Assembly: GCA_019637335.1 (NCBI GenBank) | Contig: JAHBVV010000008.1 | Coordinates: 1-64,000 of the forward strand | Source of the DNA: Candidatus Hydrogenedentota bacterium | GTDB taxonomy: Bacteria > Hydrogenedentota > Hydrogenedentia > Hydrogenedentales > JAEUWI01 | Length of the DNA stretch: 64,000 nt | Direction of reading: 5' to 3' | Part shown: positions 27,388-35,704 of the stretch, one piece after another | Numbering within the stretch: position 1 is the stretch's first letter | Layout of the letters: each line of letters begins with the position of its first letter | The notes under the pieces: generated by a model | What the model was told of the DNA's origin: nothing | Seen by the model: the letters and a program-made list of their open reading frames with translations, nothing else | The model's database searches: none | Program-made: the position numbers and the translations under genes

Positions 27388-27945
27388 GTGTCACACCCAG
27401 TACTTCAGGAAGCCACGGAGAAGATGGACAAGAGCGTGGCGGCATTCCAGCAGGAGATGAGCAGCCTGCGGACGGGCCGCGCGAACGCGGGGATGCTGGA
27501 AGTGGTGGAGGTGGAGGTGTACGGCGCGAAGATGAAGATTAACCAGCTGGGCACGGTCACGGTGCCCGACCCGCACCTTATCGTGATCGATTTGTGGGAC
27601 AAGAGCCAGATGCAGACCCTCGAGAAGGCGATCATGATGTCCGGGCTCGACCTGACGCCGTCGAACGACGGGCACGTGATCCGGCTTCCGATCCCGCCGC
27701 TGAACGAAGAGCGGCGGCGCGATCTGGTGAAGGTGGCGGGGAAATATGTGGAGGAGGCGAAGGTGGCTTGCCGGAGCATCCGCCGCCACGCGATCGACAC
27801 GCTGAAGAAGCTCCAGAAGGACGGCGAGATTCCCGAGGACGACGCGCACCGTCTCACGGACGCGGTCCAAAAGCTGACGGATTCGCACACCGAGAAGATC
27901 GACGCAATATTCAAGGCCAAAGAGGCCGATATCATGGAAGTCTAG
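27388..27945 (+). CDS. frr: Ribosome recycling factor
   Basis: RRF splits post-termination ribosomes together with EF-G. From GTG 27388 the 185-residue protein reads MSHPVLQEATEKMDKSVAAF and carries LRTGRANAGMLE, QLGTVTVPDPHLIVIDLWD, RLPIPPLNEERRRDLVK and ARSIRRH-like VACRSIRRHAIDTLKK. It ends with KIDAIFKAKEADIMEV. The GTG start follows GGGAGAG. The length matches the family. Confidence 0.97.
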   Translation: MSHPVLQEATEKMDKSVAAFQQEMSSLRTGRANAGMLEVVEVEVYGAKMKINQLGTVTVPDPHLIVIDLWDKSQMQTLEKAIMMSGLDLTPSNDGHVIRLPIPPLNEERRRDLVKVAGKYVEEAKVACRSIRRHAIDTLKKLQKDGEIPEDDAHRLTDAVQKLTDSHTEKIDAIFKAKEADIMEV

Positions 27946-27981
27946 GTTTGTCTTGTACCGCCGCCATCTGACGAGGTATTC

Positions 27982-28033
27982 CTGCCGCGGATGCGCGCGC
28001 GACCGCGCGCGCGATCGCGGCAGTTTTCTTTTT
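27982..28033 (+). terminator. Rho-independent terminator after frr
   Basis: A long stem CTGCCGCG...GCGCGCGC pairs with GCGCGCGC...CGCGGCAG (27982-28023) and is followed by TTTTCTTTTT (28024-28033). It lies 37 bp after the frr stop and ends the rpsB-frr transcript. It also argues that uppS starts at 28057, downstream of the U-run, rather than at an earlier in-frame codon. Confidence 0.85.
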
Positions 28034-28056
28034 CCGCGGACCGCATCCTGGAGCGA

Positions 28057-28806
28057 ATGAGCGCACCCATGCAGGGCATACAACTCGACAGCCGAATCGA
28101 CATGGCGCGCCTCCCCCGCCACATCGCCATCATCATGGATGGGAACGGGCGCTGGGCGAGCGAGCGGGGGCTTTCGCACGTGGAGGGGCACGAGGCCGGG
28201 GCGAACAGCGTGCGGGCGGTGATCGAGACGTGCCGCAAGCTGGGGATTGACGCCTTGAGCCTGTACGCGTTCTCGACGGAGAACTGGCGGCGATCGAAGT
28301 TTGAGGTGAGCGCGCTTTTCCGCCTGCTGAGCAAGTACATCCAGCAGGAAATCGACGAGATGGACGAAAACGACATCCGCATCTGCTTCATGGGGCGCCG
28401 CGAGGGGCTTCCGGAGCGGGCGCTTTCGGACATGGACTCGTGTGTCGAGCGGACCCGCGACAACACCGCGATGACGGTGAATATCGCGCTGAACTATGGC
28501 GGGCGCGCGGAAATTGTGGACGCCACGCGGCGTATCGCGGCGGCGGTCCAGGCGGGCGAACTCCGCGCGGAAGAGATCGACGAGGCCGCCTTCGCGCGCT
28601 ATCTGTATCAGCCCGATCTCAACGAAGTGGACCTGCTCATCCGCACGAGCGGCGAACTCCGCGTGAGCAACTTCATGCTGTGGCAGATGTCCTATTCGGA
28701 GATCATCATTTCCGACACGCTCTGGCCCGATTTTGACGAAGGCTGCCTGTGCGAAGCGATTGTGGCGTACCAGCACCGGCACCGGCGCTTCGGGGGGCGC
28801 CCGTAA
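28057..28806 (+). CDS. uppS: Isoprenyl (undecaprenyl) diphosphate synthase
   Basis: UppS is a cis-prenyltransferase that makes the C55 carrier for wall and surface glycans. It carries HIAIIMDGNGRWASERGLSH, GHEAGANSVRAVIE, LSLYAFSTENWRRSKFEV, NIALNYGGRAEIVDA and DLLIRTSGELRVSNFMLWQM, all catalytic signatures. The ATG at 28057 follows CTGGAGCGA, and the 249-residue length is normal. It overlaps cdsA by 1 bp (TAATG). Its transcript must either read through the terminator just upstream or start in the short space after it. Confidence 0.95.
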   Translation: MSAPMQGIQLDSRIDMARLPRHIAIIMDGNGRWASERGLSHVEGHEAGANSVRAVIETCRKLGIDALSLYAFSTENWRRSKFEVSALFRLLSKYIQQEIDEMDENDIRICFMGRREGLPERALSDMDSCVERTRDNTAMTVNIALNYGGRAEIVDATRRIAAAVQAGELRAEEIDEAAFARYLYQPDLNEVDLLIRTSGELRVSNFMLWQMSYSEIIISDTLWPDFDEGCLCEAIVAYQHRHRRFGGRP

Positions 28807-29654
28807 TGAAGGCGAATCAGGGCGCCACGTTGACCCGGCTGCTCACGGCGATTGTGTTGCTGCCGGCCGTTCTCGCACTTGTGTGGATCGAGGCGCTGGG
28901 GCCCGCATTTACGGTGTTCGTGGCGGCGGTGGTGGCGCTGGGCCTGGTGGAATTCTTCGCGATTGCCCGCGCGCGCCAGATTGAGACGTGGCCCAGCGGC
29001 GCGATTGTGCTCGGCGTGCTTATGGTTGCGTCCGCCTCCATCGCGGACGAGTTGCTCAACGCGGTGCTCGTGTTCGGCGTCATTGTGCTGGCGTGGGGCC
29101 AGGTGCTGCGGGGCCAGGTGGATTTGCCGGCGCTCTCGGTCACGCTGTGGGGGCTGTTTTACGTGGGCTGGCTTCCGGCGCACCTGGTGCTGCTCCACGA
29201 TATCGAGGGGCCGCTCGGGGCCGGTCTCGTGACGCTGCTCATAGCGATTATCGCGCTGTCGGATACGGGCGCGTACTTTATCGGGCGGGCCTTCGGGCGC
29301 CGCAAGCTGGCGCCGACGATCAGCCCGAACAAGACGTGGGAAGGCGCGGTCGGTGGCGTTGCGGCGGCGCTTGCGGGCTCCTGCGCGGCGTGGTATATCG
29401 ACGCCACATGGCCCGCCGCGCCGCTCCCGGGCTGGGCGCTGTGGGAGTATGCGGTTGCGGGTGCGCTGCTTGCGATTGCGGGGCAGATCGGCGACCTGGT
29501 GGAGTCGATGATGAAGCGCGACGCCGGGGTGAAGGATTCCGGCCGCCTCTTGCCGGGGCACGGAGGCATTCTGGACCGGTGCGACGGGTTCCTGTTCGCC
29601 GCGCCGATGTTGTATTACCTGTTGGTATGGCTGCCCGTTCGGGTTGAGGTCTAA
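28806..29654 (+). CDS. cdsA: Phosphatidate cytidylyltransferase
   Basis: CdsA makes CDP-diacylglycerol for phospholipid synthesis. The 282-residue protein has about seven membrane helices and the family signature near the C-terminus (SMMKRDAGVKDSGRLLPG followed by HGGILDRCDG). It also has ALSDTGAYFIGRAFGRRKL and SPNKTWEGAVGG. The start (MKANQGATLTRLLTAIVLLP) overlaps the uppS stop as TAATG. The uppS-cdsA pair is conserved in many bacteria. Confidence 0.95.
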   Translation: MKANQGATLTRLLTAIVLLPAVLALVWIEALGPAFTVFVAAVVALGLVEFFAIARARQIETWPSGAIVLGVLMVASASIADELLNAVLVFGVIVLAWGQVLRGQVDLPALSVTLWGLFYVGWLPAHLVLLHDIEGPLGAGLVTLLIAIIALSDTGAYFIGRAFGRRKLAPTISPNKTWEGAVGGVAAALAGSCAAWYIDATWPAAPLPGWALWEYAVAGALLAIAGQIGDLVESMMKRDAGVKDSGRLLPGHGGILDRCDGFLFAAPMLYYLLVWLPVRVEV

Positions 29655-29661
29655 GACGAGT

Positions 29662-30777
29662 ATGTATGAAACGCAGTTGAGCGCCGTTCGCGAGGATATC
29701 AAGAAGCTGGAGGAGCTCCGCGCCTGCCTGAACGTGGACGACACGAACATCAAAATCGGGGCGCTGGAAGCGCGGATGTCGGAGCCGGGCTTCTGGGACA
29801 ACGCGGACACGGCGCAGAAGGTGGTTCAGGAGCTGAAGGCCCTGAAGGGCATCGTCAGCGCGCCGGCGGCGCTGAAGACGGAGCTGGAGGATCTGGAGGT
29901 GCTGATCGAAATGGCCGCGGAAGAGGATGACGCGAGCCACGAGGAGGAGATCCGCGAGCAGCAAGAGGCGCTGCAGGAACGCCTCGCGCGCCTGGAACTG
30001 AGCAGCCTGTTCATGGACCCGCGCGACTCGAAGACGGTGATCCTGAGCATTCATCCGGGGGCCGGGGGCACGGAATCGTGCGACTGGGCGGAGATGCTGC
30101 TGCGCATGATGCTGCGTTTCTGTGAGCGGAACGAGTTCAACGTCGAGTTTCTGGAATACCAGGAAGGCGACGAGGCCGGGTTGAAGAGCGCGACGCTGCG
30201 CATCACCGGCGTCAACCCGTATGGGACGTTGAAGTCCGAGGCGGGCGTGCACCGGCTAGTGCGTATTTCGCCGTACGACTCGGCGGCGCGGCGGCACACC
30301 TCGTTTTCCGCGATTGAAGTGCTCACGGAGATCGACGACGAGATCAACATCGAGATCCGCGAGGAAGACGTGAAGATGGACGTGTACCGGTCCAGCGGCG
30401 CGGGCGGCCAGAAGGTCAACAAGACCAGCTCGGCCGTCCGGCTGACGCACCTTCCCTCGGGGATTGTGGTGGCGTGCCAGATCGAGCGCTCGCAGCACCA
30501 GAACCGGGCGGTGGCGATGCAGATGCTGAAGTCGAAGCTTTACGATATCGAGCAGAAGAAGCTGGAAGCCGAGCTGGATGCGCAGCGCGAGGGCCACCAG
30601 GATGTCGCCTGGGGGAGCCAGATCCGCAGCTACGTGTTGCACCCGTACCAGATGATCAAGGACCACCGGACCAACTTCGAGACCGGCAACGTGACCAAGG
30701 TGCTGGATGGCGGTTTGGAGCCCTTCATTACCGCGTACCTGCGCTGGAACCTGGAAAAGCGCAACCGAAACAACTAG
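29662..30777 (+). CDS. prfB: Peptide chain release factor 2 (no frameshift site)
   Basis: RF2 releases peptides at UGA and UAA. The 371-residue protein carries the GGQ motif in SSGAGGQKVNKTSSAVRLTH and the family C-terminus GNVTKVLDGGLEPFI. The codon-recognition loop reads VRISPYDSAARRHTSF, so the usual SPF tripeptide is SPY here. No in-frame UGA or CUUUGA slippery site is present in the first 40 codons, so the usual programmed +1 frameshift control is absent. It starts at ATG 29662, 7 bp after cdsA. Confidence 0.93.
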   Translation: MYETQLSAVREDIKKLEELRACLNVDDTNIKIGALEARMSEPGFWDNADTAQKVVQELKALKGIVSAPAALKTELEDLEVLIEMAAEEDDASHEEEIREQQEALQERLARLELSSLFMDPRDSKTVILSIHPGAGGTESCDWAEMLLRMMLRFCERNEFNVEFLEYQEGDEAGLKSATLRITGVNPYGTLKSEAGVHRLVRISPYDSAARRHTSFSAIEVLTEIDDEINIEIREEDVKMDVYRSSGAGGQKVNKTSSAVRLTHLPSGIVVACQIERSQHQNRAVAMQMLKSKLYDIEQKKLEAELDAQREGHQDVAWGSQIRSYVLHPYQMIKDHRTNFETGNVTKVLDGGLEPFITAYLRWNLEKRNRNN

Positions 30778-30891
30778 CGCGGCTTCGTCGCGGGCGCGCG
30801 GCGGCCCGGGGCGAAGATGGACGACACGGCGGGATCAGGGCCATCGCCCTTGCCGAAGATACGGCGGCCACGGCCGCGAGGAGACGATGCC

Positions 30892-32643
30892 ATGGATGAG
30901 AACAACCCGGTATTCCAGAAGCTGGAAAAGCTCTTTCAGCGGGTCAAGGAAACGATCGAAAGCGCGGACGACGAGAAGATAACGCCGGACGATCGCCGCC
31001 TTATTCACCTGCTGGAAGACAAGATGGTGGACGAGGCGATCAAGATCGCGGAGAACTCGAACATCCCCGGCCTGAAGAAGACGGTGAAGGTGATCTCGCA
31101 GACCATGGCGCGGGCGCTGGACATCGAGACGGGATCCGCGGCGCCCGCGGCGGAGCCAAGCGGGGCGGCGCAGGAGCTGCGCCAGCACCGCATCGACAAG
31201 ATGGAGCGGATCCGGGCGCGGGGCGACAACCCGTTCAAGTACGCGTTTGACCGCAGCCACAACATCGGCGCGGCGCGCGCGGAATTTGAGGCGGCGGAGA
31301 AGGACGCCACCGAGGAGAACCCCGCGGAAGTCCCGGCGCGCCTGGCCGGCCGCGTCGTGGCGTTCCGCAGCCAGGGCAAGAGCTGCTTCGCGGATATCCG
31401 CGACGAGTTCGGGCGCATCCAGGTGTTTTTCGGCCTCCAGCAGGTGGGCGAGGACGTCTTCGAGACGCTGAAGGACGTCGATCTGGGCGATTTCATCGGG
31501 GTATCCGGCGCGATCAAGCGCACCCGCCGCGGCGAGGTGACAATCTTCGCCGAGCGGTACGAGATGCTCACAAAGTCGCTCCGCGCCTCGGCGGAGAAGT
31601 ACCACGGGCTCAAGGACGTGGAAACGCGCTACCGCCAGCGCTACCTGGACATGGTGGCGAACCCGGAGGTGATCGACACGTTCAAGAAGCGCGTTCAGGT
31701 GGTCTCGCACATGCGGTCGTGGCTGGAGTCCCGGGGTTATCTCGAAGTGGAGACGCCCATGCTGCACCCGATCCCGGGCGGCGCGACGGCGCGGCCCTTT
31801 ATCACGCACCACAACACGTATGATCGCGATCTCTACCTGCGCGTGGCGCCGGAGCTTTATCTGAAGAAGCTGATTGTGGGCGGGTTCGACAAGGTTTTCG
31901 AGATCAACCGGTGCTTTCGCAACGAGGGCGTGGACACGCGGCACAACCCCGAGTTCACCACGATGGAACTCTACGTGGCGTACCAGGATTATCTGGGATT
32001 GATGGATGAAACCGAGGAAATGCTGGCGCACATCATCGAGAAGGTGGTGGGCGACACGACGTTCACGTACCAGGGGCACACGATCAGCATCCAGCGCCCC
32101 TGGAGACGCATGACGCTCCACGACGCCATCCGCGAATACGCGGGCGTCGACCTGGAGGCCACGCGCGACCGCGATGAGGCCGCGCGCCTGGCGAAGGAAG
32201 CGGGCGTCGACGTGGACCCGACCATGGGCTACGGCAAGATTGTGGACGAGGTGATGTCGGCGAAGGTGCAGCCCCATCTGGTGCAGCCGACCTTCCTTTA
32301 CGACTACCCGATCGAGCTATCGCCGCTCGCGAAGAAGAAGCGGGACAACGAGGCGCTTACGGAGCGTTTCCAGCCGTTTATCGCGTGCCTGGAGGTGGGC
32401 AACGCCTTCTCCGAGCTGAACGACCCGATCGACCAGCGGGAGCGCTTCGAGGCCCAGGTGGCCCTGCGCGAGGCCGGCGACGACGAGGCGCAGTTCCTGG
32501 ACGAGGATTTCATTACGTCGCTGGAGGTTGGCATGCCGCCGACGGCGGGCCTGGGTATCGGCATCGATCGGCTGGCGATGATTGTGACGGATTCAGCCTC
32601 GATACGCGAGGTGATTTTCTTTCCGTTGTTGCGGACGGTTTAG
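30892..32643 (+). CDS. lysS: Lysyl-tRNA synthetase (class II) with N-terminal extension
   Basis: Class II LysRS charges tRNA-Lys. The OB-fold begins near ELRQHRIDKMERIRARGDNP, then ARLAGRVVAFRSQGKSCFAD. Motif 2 is FEINRCFRNEGVDTRHNPEF and motif 3 is GLGIGIDRLAM. From ATG 30892 (GAGGAG 10 bases upstream) the protein is 583 residues, about 80 longer than usual at the N-terminus. The extension (FQKLEKLFQRVKETIESADD, LIHLLEDKMVDEAIKIAENS) is helical and charged, and no family was recognised. A 9-bp tandem repeat starts 5 bp after the stop. Confidence 0.94.
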   Translation: MDENNPVFQKLEKLFQRVKETIESADDEKITPDDRRLIHLLEDKMVDEAIKIAENSNIPGLKKTVKVISQTMARALDIETGSAAPAAEPSGAAQELRQHRIDKMERIRARGDNPFKYAFDRSHNIGAARAEFEAAEKDATEENPAEVPARLAGRVVAFRSQGKSCFADIRDEFGRIQVFFGLQQVGEDVFETLKDVDLGDFIGVSGAIKRTRRGEVTIFAERYEMLTKSLRASAEKYHGLKDVETRYRQRYLDMVANPEVIDTFKKRVQVVSHMRSWLESRGYLEVETPMLHPIPGGATARPFITHHNTYDRDLYLRVAPELYLKKLIVGGFDKVFEINRCFRNEGVDTRHNPEFTTMELYVAYQDYLGLMDETEEMLAHIIEKVVGDTTFTYQGHTISIQRPWRRMTLHDAIREYAGVDLEATRDRDEAARLAKEAGVDVDPTMGYGKIVDEVMSAKVQPHLVQPTFLYDYPIELSPLAKKKRDNEALTERFQPFIACLEVGNAFSELNDPIDQRERFEAQVALREAGDDEAQFLDEDFITSLEVGMPPTAGLGIGIDRLAMIVTDSASIREVIFFPLLRTV

Positions 32644-32648
32644 GTTTC

Positions 32649-32702
32649 AGGGACTACAGGGACAGCAGGGACCTAAAGGACCTGAGGGACCTGAGGGACC
32701 TG
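32649..32702 (+). repeat. Six tandem copies of a 9-bp unit after lysS
   Basis: The units are AGGGACTAC, AGGGACAGC, AGGGACCTA, AAGGACCTG, AGGGACCTG and AGGGACCTG. They become more uniform towards the right and end 22 bp before the next start codon. Confidence 0.85.
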
Positions 32703-32724
32703 AGTCCCGCGGGAGTAGCGCGCT

Positions 32725-33198
32725 ATGGGTTCGCCTGATAACTTTGATTGGGGCGCGCTACTGGGCCGTGTGTTTGGATCGGCGCGCTCGGAAGAGGAGA
32801 TCCTTCGGCAGCTGGCGGCTGCGGATCCCGAGATCGAGCAGGTGGTGGCGGCGGGGATGGCGGTGTATGGCGAGCTGGGCCACGGCTATGTGCCGGGGGT
32901 GTACCGCGACGCGCTGGCCATTGAGTGCGAGGAGCGGGGCATCCCCTTTGCGAGGAATGTGCCGGTCCATGTACGCTACCGGGGCCACGCGATTGACAGC
33001 GGCTTCCAGGCCGATTTCGTGTGCCACGGCGACATCCTGGCCATCGTCAAGACGGTGGATGCGCTGGACAAGCCGGATGACCTGGAATTGATTAACCACC
33101 TGAAGGCCACGGGCTACCGCCGGGGGCTGACATTGAATTTTGGTTTGCAGCGCTTCGAGTTCCGGCGAATTGTCGGGCCCGCGAAGCCCGCGCCGTGA
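32725..33198 (+). CDS. GxxExxY-family protein with degenerate active site
   Basis: The 157-residue protein aligns with the C-terminal two thirds of GxxExxY proteins (PD-(D/E)XK nuclease-like): VAAGMAVYGELGHGYVPGVY, then GFQADFVCHGDILAIVKTVD and HLKATGYRRGLTLNFGLQRF. The naming motif is changed from GxxExxY to GYVPGVY. In the catalytic strand the usual ELK reads IVK, so two acidic residues are lost while Asp and Lys remain. A nuclease role is therefore unlikely; it may keep a binding function. It precedes the lolC/E gene by 18 bp. Confidence 0.8.
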   Translation: MGSPDNFDWGALLGRVFGSARSEEEILRQLAAADPEIEQVVAAGMAVYGELGHGYVPGVYRDALAIECEERGIPFARNVPVHVRYRGHAIDSGFQADFVCHGDILAIVKTVDALDKPDDLELINHLKATGYRRGLTLNFGLQRFEFRRIVGPAKPAP

Positions 33199-33216
33199 CC
33201 GGGAGTTACAGACGCC

Positions 33217-34476
33217 GTGCCCTTTGAACTTTTTGTGGCCCTGCGCTACCTGCGGGGCAAGCGGAAGAACCGCTTTGTTTCGCTGATCACGATCATCTCG
33301 GTGGCCGGTGTGTGCGTGGGCGTTATGGCGCTGATCGTGGTGATGAGCGTGATGACCGGCTTCGACGAGGCGCTGCGCGACACGATTATCGGGAACCGGT
33401 CGCACCTGGACCTGGGATTGCCGCGCAACCAGAGCATCCTCGACTACGAGCAGGCTATTGCGGCTATCCAGGAGGTCAGCCCGCATATCGTGGCCGCGGC
33501 GCCGGTGGTCGTGACCGAGGCGCTATTCCAGCACGGCGTGGACCTGACGACGGGCGGCATCATCCTCGGGGTTGATCCGGAATTGGAGAGCCGGGTCACG
33601 GATCTGGAGGAGAACCTCACGACGAACGACGGGCGCCTCTACGGCGTTGGCGATCTGCCCGGTGACAAGGAGATTGTGCTCGGGTACCGGCTCGCGCGGC
33701 GGCTGGGCGCCTACGTGGGGGACGATATTTTCGTGTATACCGCCAAGCCCAAGCTGTCGCCGTTCGGCCCGCGCGGCGGGTCCGGGCTTTCGCTGACGGT
33801 CAGCGGGATCTCGGAGGCGAAGATGTCGGATATCGACATGGTCTACGCCTACGTCAACCTGGCGACGGCGGCGAAGCTCACGGGGCGCAGCGGTGTCGAC
33901 AGCATCCGCTGCAAGCTGACGAATCCGAACCTTGCCGACCGGGTCAAGATGGCGATCGAGGATTCCCCGCTGCCGTATTACGGGGAGACCTGGTTCGAAA
34001 GCCAGCAGGAGTTCTTTCTCGCGCTCGAACAGGAGAAGGTCGCGATGTTCATCATCCTGGCGTTCATCATCCTGGTGGCGGCCTTCAACATCACGAGCAC
34101 GCTGATCATGATTGTGCTGGAGAAACAGCGAGACATCGGCATTTTGCGGACGCTCGGGGTGAGCAGCGGGTCGGTGATGGGCCTGTTCATCATCGAGGGC
34201 CTGTTGATCGGCCTCGGCGGCACCTTCGCCGGGGTAATTCTTGGCACGATCTTCGCCTACTACATCAACCCGATCGCGGAAGTGGTGGCGTGGATTCTCG
34301 ACGTAGAACTCTTCAACAGCACCATTTACTACTACGACCGCATCCCGAGCAAGATCATGCCGTACGACGTGGCCTGGATCACGATCAGCGCGGTCGTGCT
34401 GAGCTTTATCTCGACCCTTTATCCCGCCTGGAGCGCCTCGCGCCTGACCCCCGTGGATGCCCTGCGCCATGAGTAA
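33217..34476 (+). CDS. LolC/LolE-type lipoprotein-releasing ABC permease
   Basis: The 419-residue protein belongs to the LolCE/MacB-like permease family. It has an N-terminal helix (FVSLITIISVAGVCVGVMAL), a large periplasmic domain (about 50-270) and three C-terminal helices (MFIILAFIILVAAFNITSTL, LFIIEGLLIGLGGTFAGVIL, ITISAVVLSFISTLYPAWSA). EKQRDIGILRTLGVSSGSVM is the coupling-helix motif. With LolD it extracts lipoproteins from the inner membrane and passes them to LolA. Only one permease gene is present, so a homodimer (LolF-like) is likely. The start is GTG with GGGAG upstream. It overlaps lolD by 8 bp. Confidence 0.9.
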   Translation: MPFELFVALRYLRGKRKNRFVSLITIISVAGVCVGVMALIVVMSVMTGFDEALRDTIIGNRSHLDLGLPRNQSILDYEQAIAAIQEVSPHIVAAAPVVVTEALFQHGVDLTTGGIILGVDPELESRVTDLEENLTTNDGRLYGVGDLPGDKEIVLGYRLARRLGAYVGDDIFVYTAKPKLSPFGPRGGSGLSLTVSGISEAKMSDIDMVYAYVNLATAAKLTGRSGVDSIRCKLTNPNLADRVKMAIEDSPLPYYGETWFESQQEFFLALEQEKVAMFIILAFIILVAAFNITSTLIMIVLEKQRDIGILRTLGVSSGSVMGLFIIEGLLIGLGGTFAGVILGTIFAYYINPIAEVVAWILDVELFNSTIYYYDRIPSKIMPYDVAWITISAVVLSFISTLYPAWSASRLTPVDALRHE

Positions 34477-35149
34477 CGTACTTGAGTGCCAGAAGATTCA
34501 GAAGCACTACCACGACGGCAACCGGGAGCTGAAGATTCTCACCGGCGTCGACCTGGAGGTCCGCCAGGGCGAGATCCTGGCGATCAGCGGCCCGTCGGGC
34601 GTGGGCAAGAGCACGCTGCTGCACATCATGGGCACGCTCGACCGTCCCACGGGCGGCGAGATCCTGTACCGGGGCAACCCGCTTTCCGGGATGGGCCGGG
34701 CGGAGATCAACCGGATCCGCAACGAAGAGATCGGCTTTGTTTTCCAGTTTTACCACCTGCTGCCGGAGTTTACGGCGCTGGAAAACGTGATGATGCCGGC
34801 GATCTGCAAGGGCGCGCCGCGCAAGGCCGCCACCCCGCGCGCCCAGGAGCTGCTGGAGACGGTCGGGCTCGGGGAGCGGATGACGCACAAGCCGGGCCAG
34901 CTGAGCGGCGGCGAGCAGCAGCGCGTGGCCATAGCGCGGGCGCTTTTCAACAACCCCGGCGTGGTGCTGAGCGACGAGCCGACCGGCAACCTCGACGAGC
35001 ACACGGGCGGCAGCATCATCGACCTGCTGTGGAAACTCAACGAGGAGCACGGGGTCACGCTGGTGGTGGTGACGCACGACGACAACCTGGCCGCGCGCGC
35101 GCACCGCTGGGTGTTCGTGCACGACGGCGTGGCGTCGGTCCGCAAGTAG
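34469..35149 (+). CDS. lolD: LolD-type ABC transporter ATPase
   Basis: The 226-residue ATPase has Walker A GPSGVGKST, Q-loop GFVFQFYHLLPEFTALENV, signature LSGGEQQRVAIARAL, Walker B VVLSDEPTGNLD and H-loop VVTHD. This is the pattern of LolD/MacB-type subunits. It powers the permease encoded immediately upstream (8-bp overlap). ATG 34469 is the natural start. Downstream lies a 555-bp repeat-filled gap. Confidence 0.93.
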   Translation: MSNVLECQKIQKHYHDGNRELKILTGVDLEVRQGEILAISGPSGVGKSTLLHIMGTLDRPTGGEILYRGNPLSGMGRAEINRIRNEEIGFVFQFYHLLPEFTALENVMMPAICKGAPRKAATPRAQELLETVGLGERMTHKPGQLSGGEQQRVAIARALFNNPGVVLSDEPTGNLDEHTGGSIIDLLWKLNEEHGVTLVVVTHDDNLAARAHRWVFVHDGVASVRK

Positions 35150-35249
35150 TCCGCGCTTCGTTTGCGCGCCCGGTTTCCAAGGGCCTACAATACGCGGGGC
35201 GGCCATGCCCGCGCGCGAAATCCGGCCCGCCGCCTCCGTTTGGTAATTC

Positions 35250-35667
35250 TTTAGCCGTCTGAAGTAGTCACCCTCGTCGCACCTAACGGTGGCGGCTCTC
35301 GGTGAACGAACACCGTCATCCCCACGAAAGGGGCTGTCGGTTTAACTGGTGCGGATGGCTCAAAACCTACAAGTTTGTGCTACTGTCTTACAGCGTCATT
35401 CCCGCGAACGCGGGAATCCAGTGGAATTCGGAGGTATGTTCGTTCGCGTCGCTGGATCCCCGCGTTCGCGGGGATGACGGATCTGCTCATTCCTTCCATA
35501 GTGTAGGGTGCGTTAAGTAAACCGACAGCCCCGAAAGTGGGGATCCAGAGACCATGCTACGTTAACCTCGCAAACCCACTGGATTCCCGCGTTCGCGGGA
35601 ATGACGAATACATCCCGTGTAAGTAAGGCATCTCGTATCGGCGGACGCCTTACTTCAGACGGCTGAA
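35250..35667. repeat. Composite repeat with outer inverted ends, hosting a nested MITE
   Basis: Outer inverted ends TTTAGCCGTCTGAAGTAG (from 35250) and TACTTCAGACGGCTGAAG (ending about 35668) bound a region rich in palindromes. The left inner part contains CGTCATCCCCACGAAAG, interrupted by the 201-bp element and resumed as CGAAAGTGGGGATCCAG. The right part (35570-35667) repeats 15-125 of this window. No gene was recognised between lolD and menF. Confidence 0.75.
35331..35531. mobile_element. MITE-like element, copy 2, with exact 6-bp target duplication
   Basis: The 201-bp element has inverted ends GGGCTGTCGGTTTA and TAAACCGACAGCCC, flanked by CGAAAG on both sides (35325-35330 and 35532-35537). 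Removing it and one CGAAAG restores the palindrome CCCCACGAAAGTGGGG, so the insertion split an existing palindromic repeat. It is the same length as the copy in higB and highly similar along its whole length. Confidence 0.9.
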
Positions 35668-35704
35668 GTAGTACTCCGTTTGTAACTCCCGATCCAGGTT
35701 CACC

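Noticed and set aside
29662-29780. Programmed +1 frameshift in prfB
   Set aside because: No in-frame stop or CTTTGA slip site exists; the frame is continuous.
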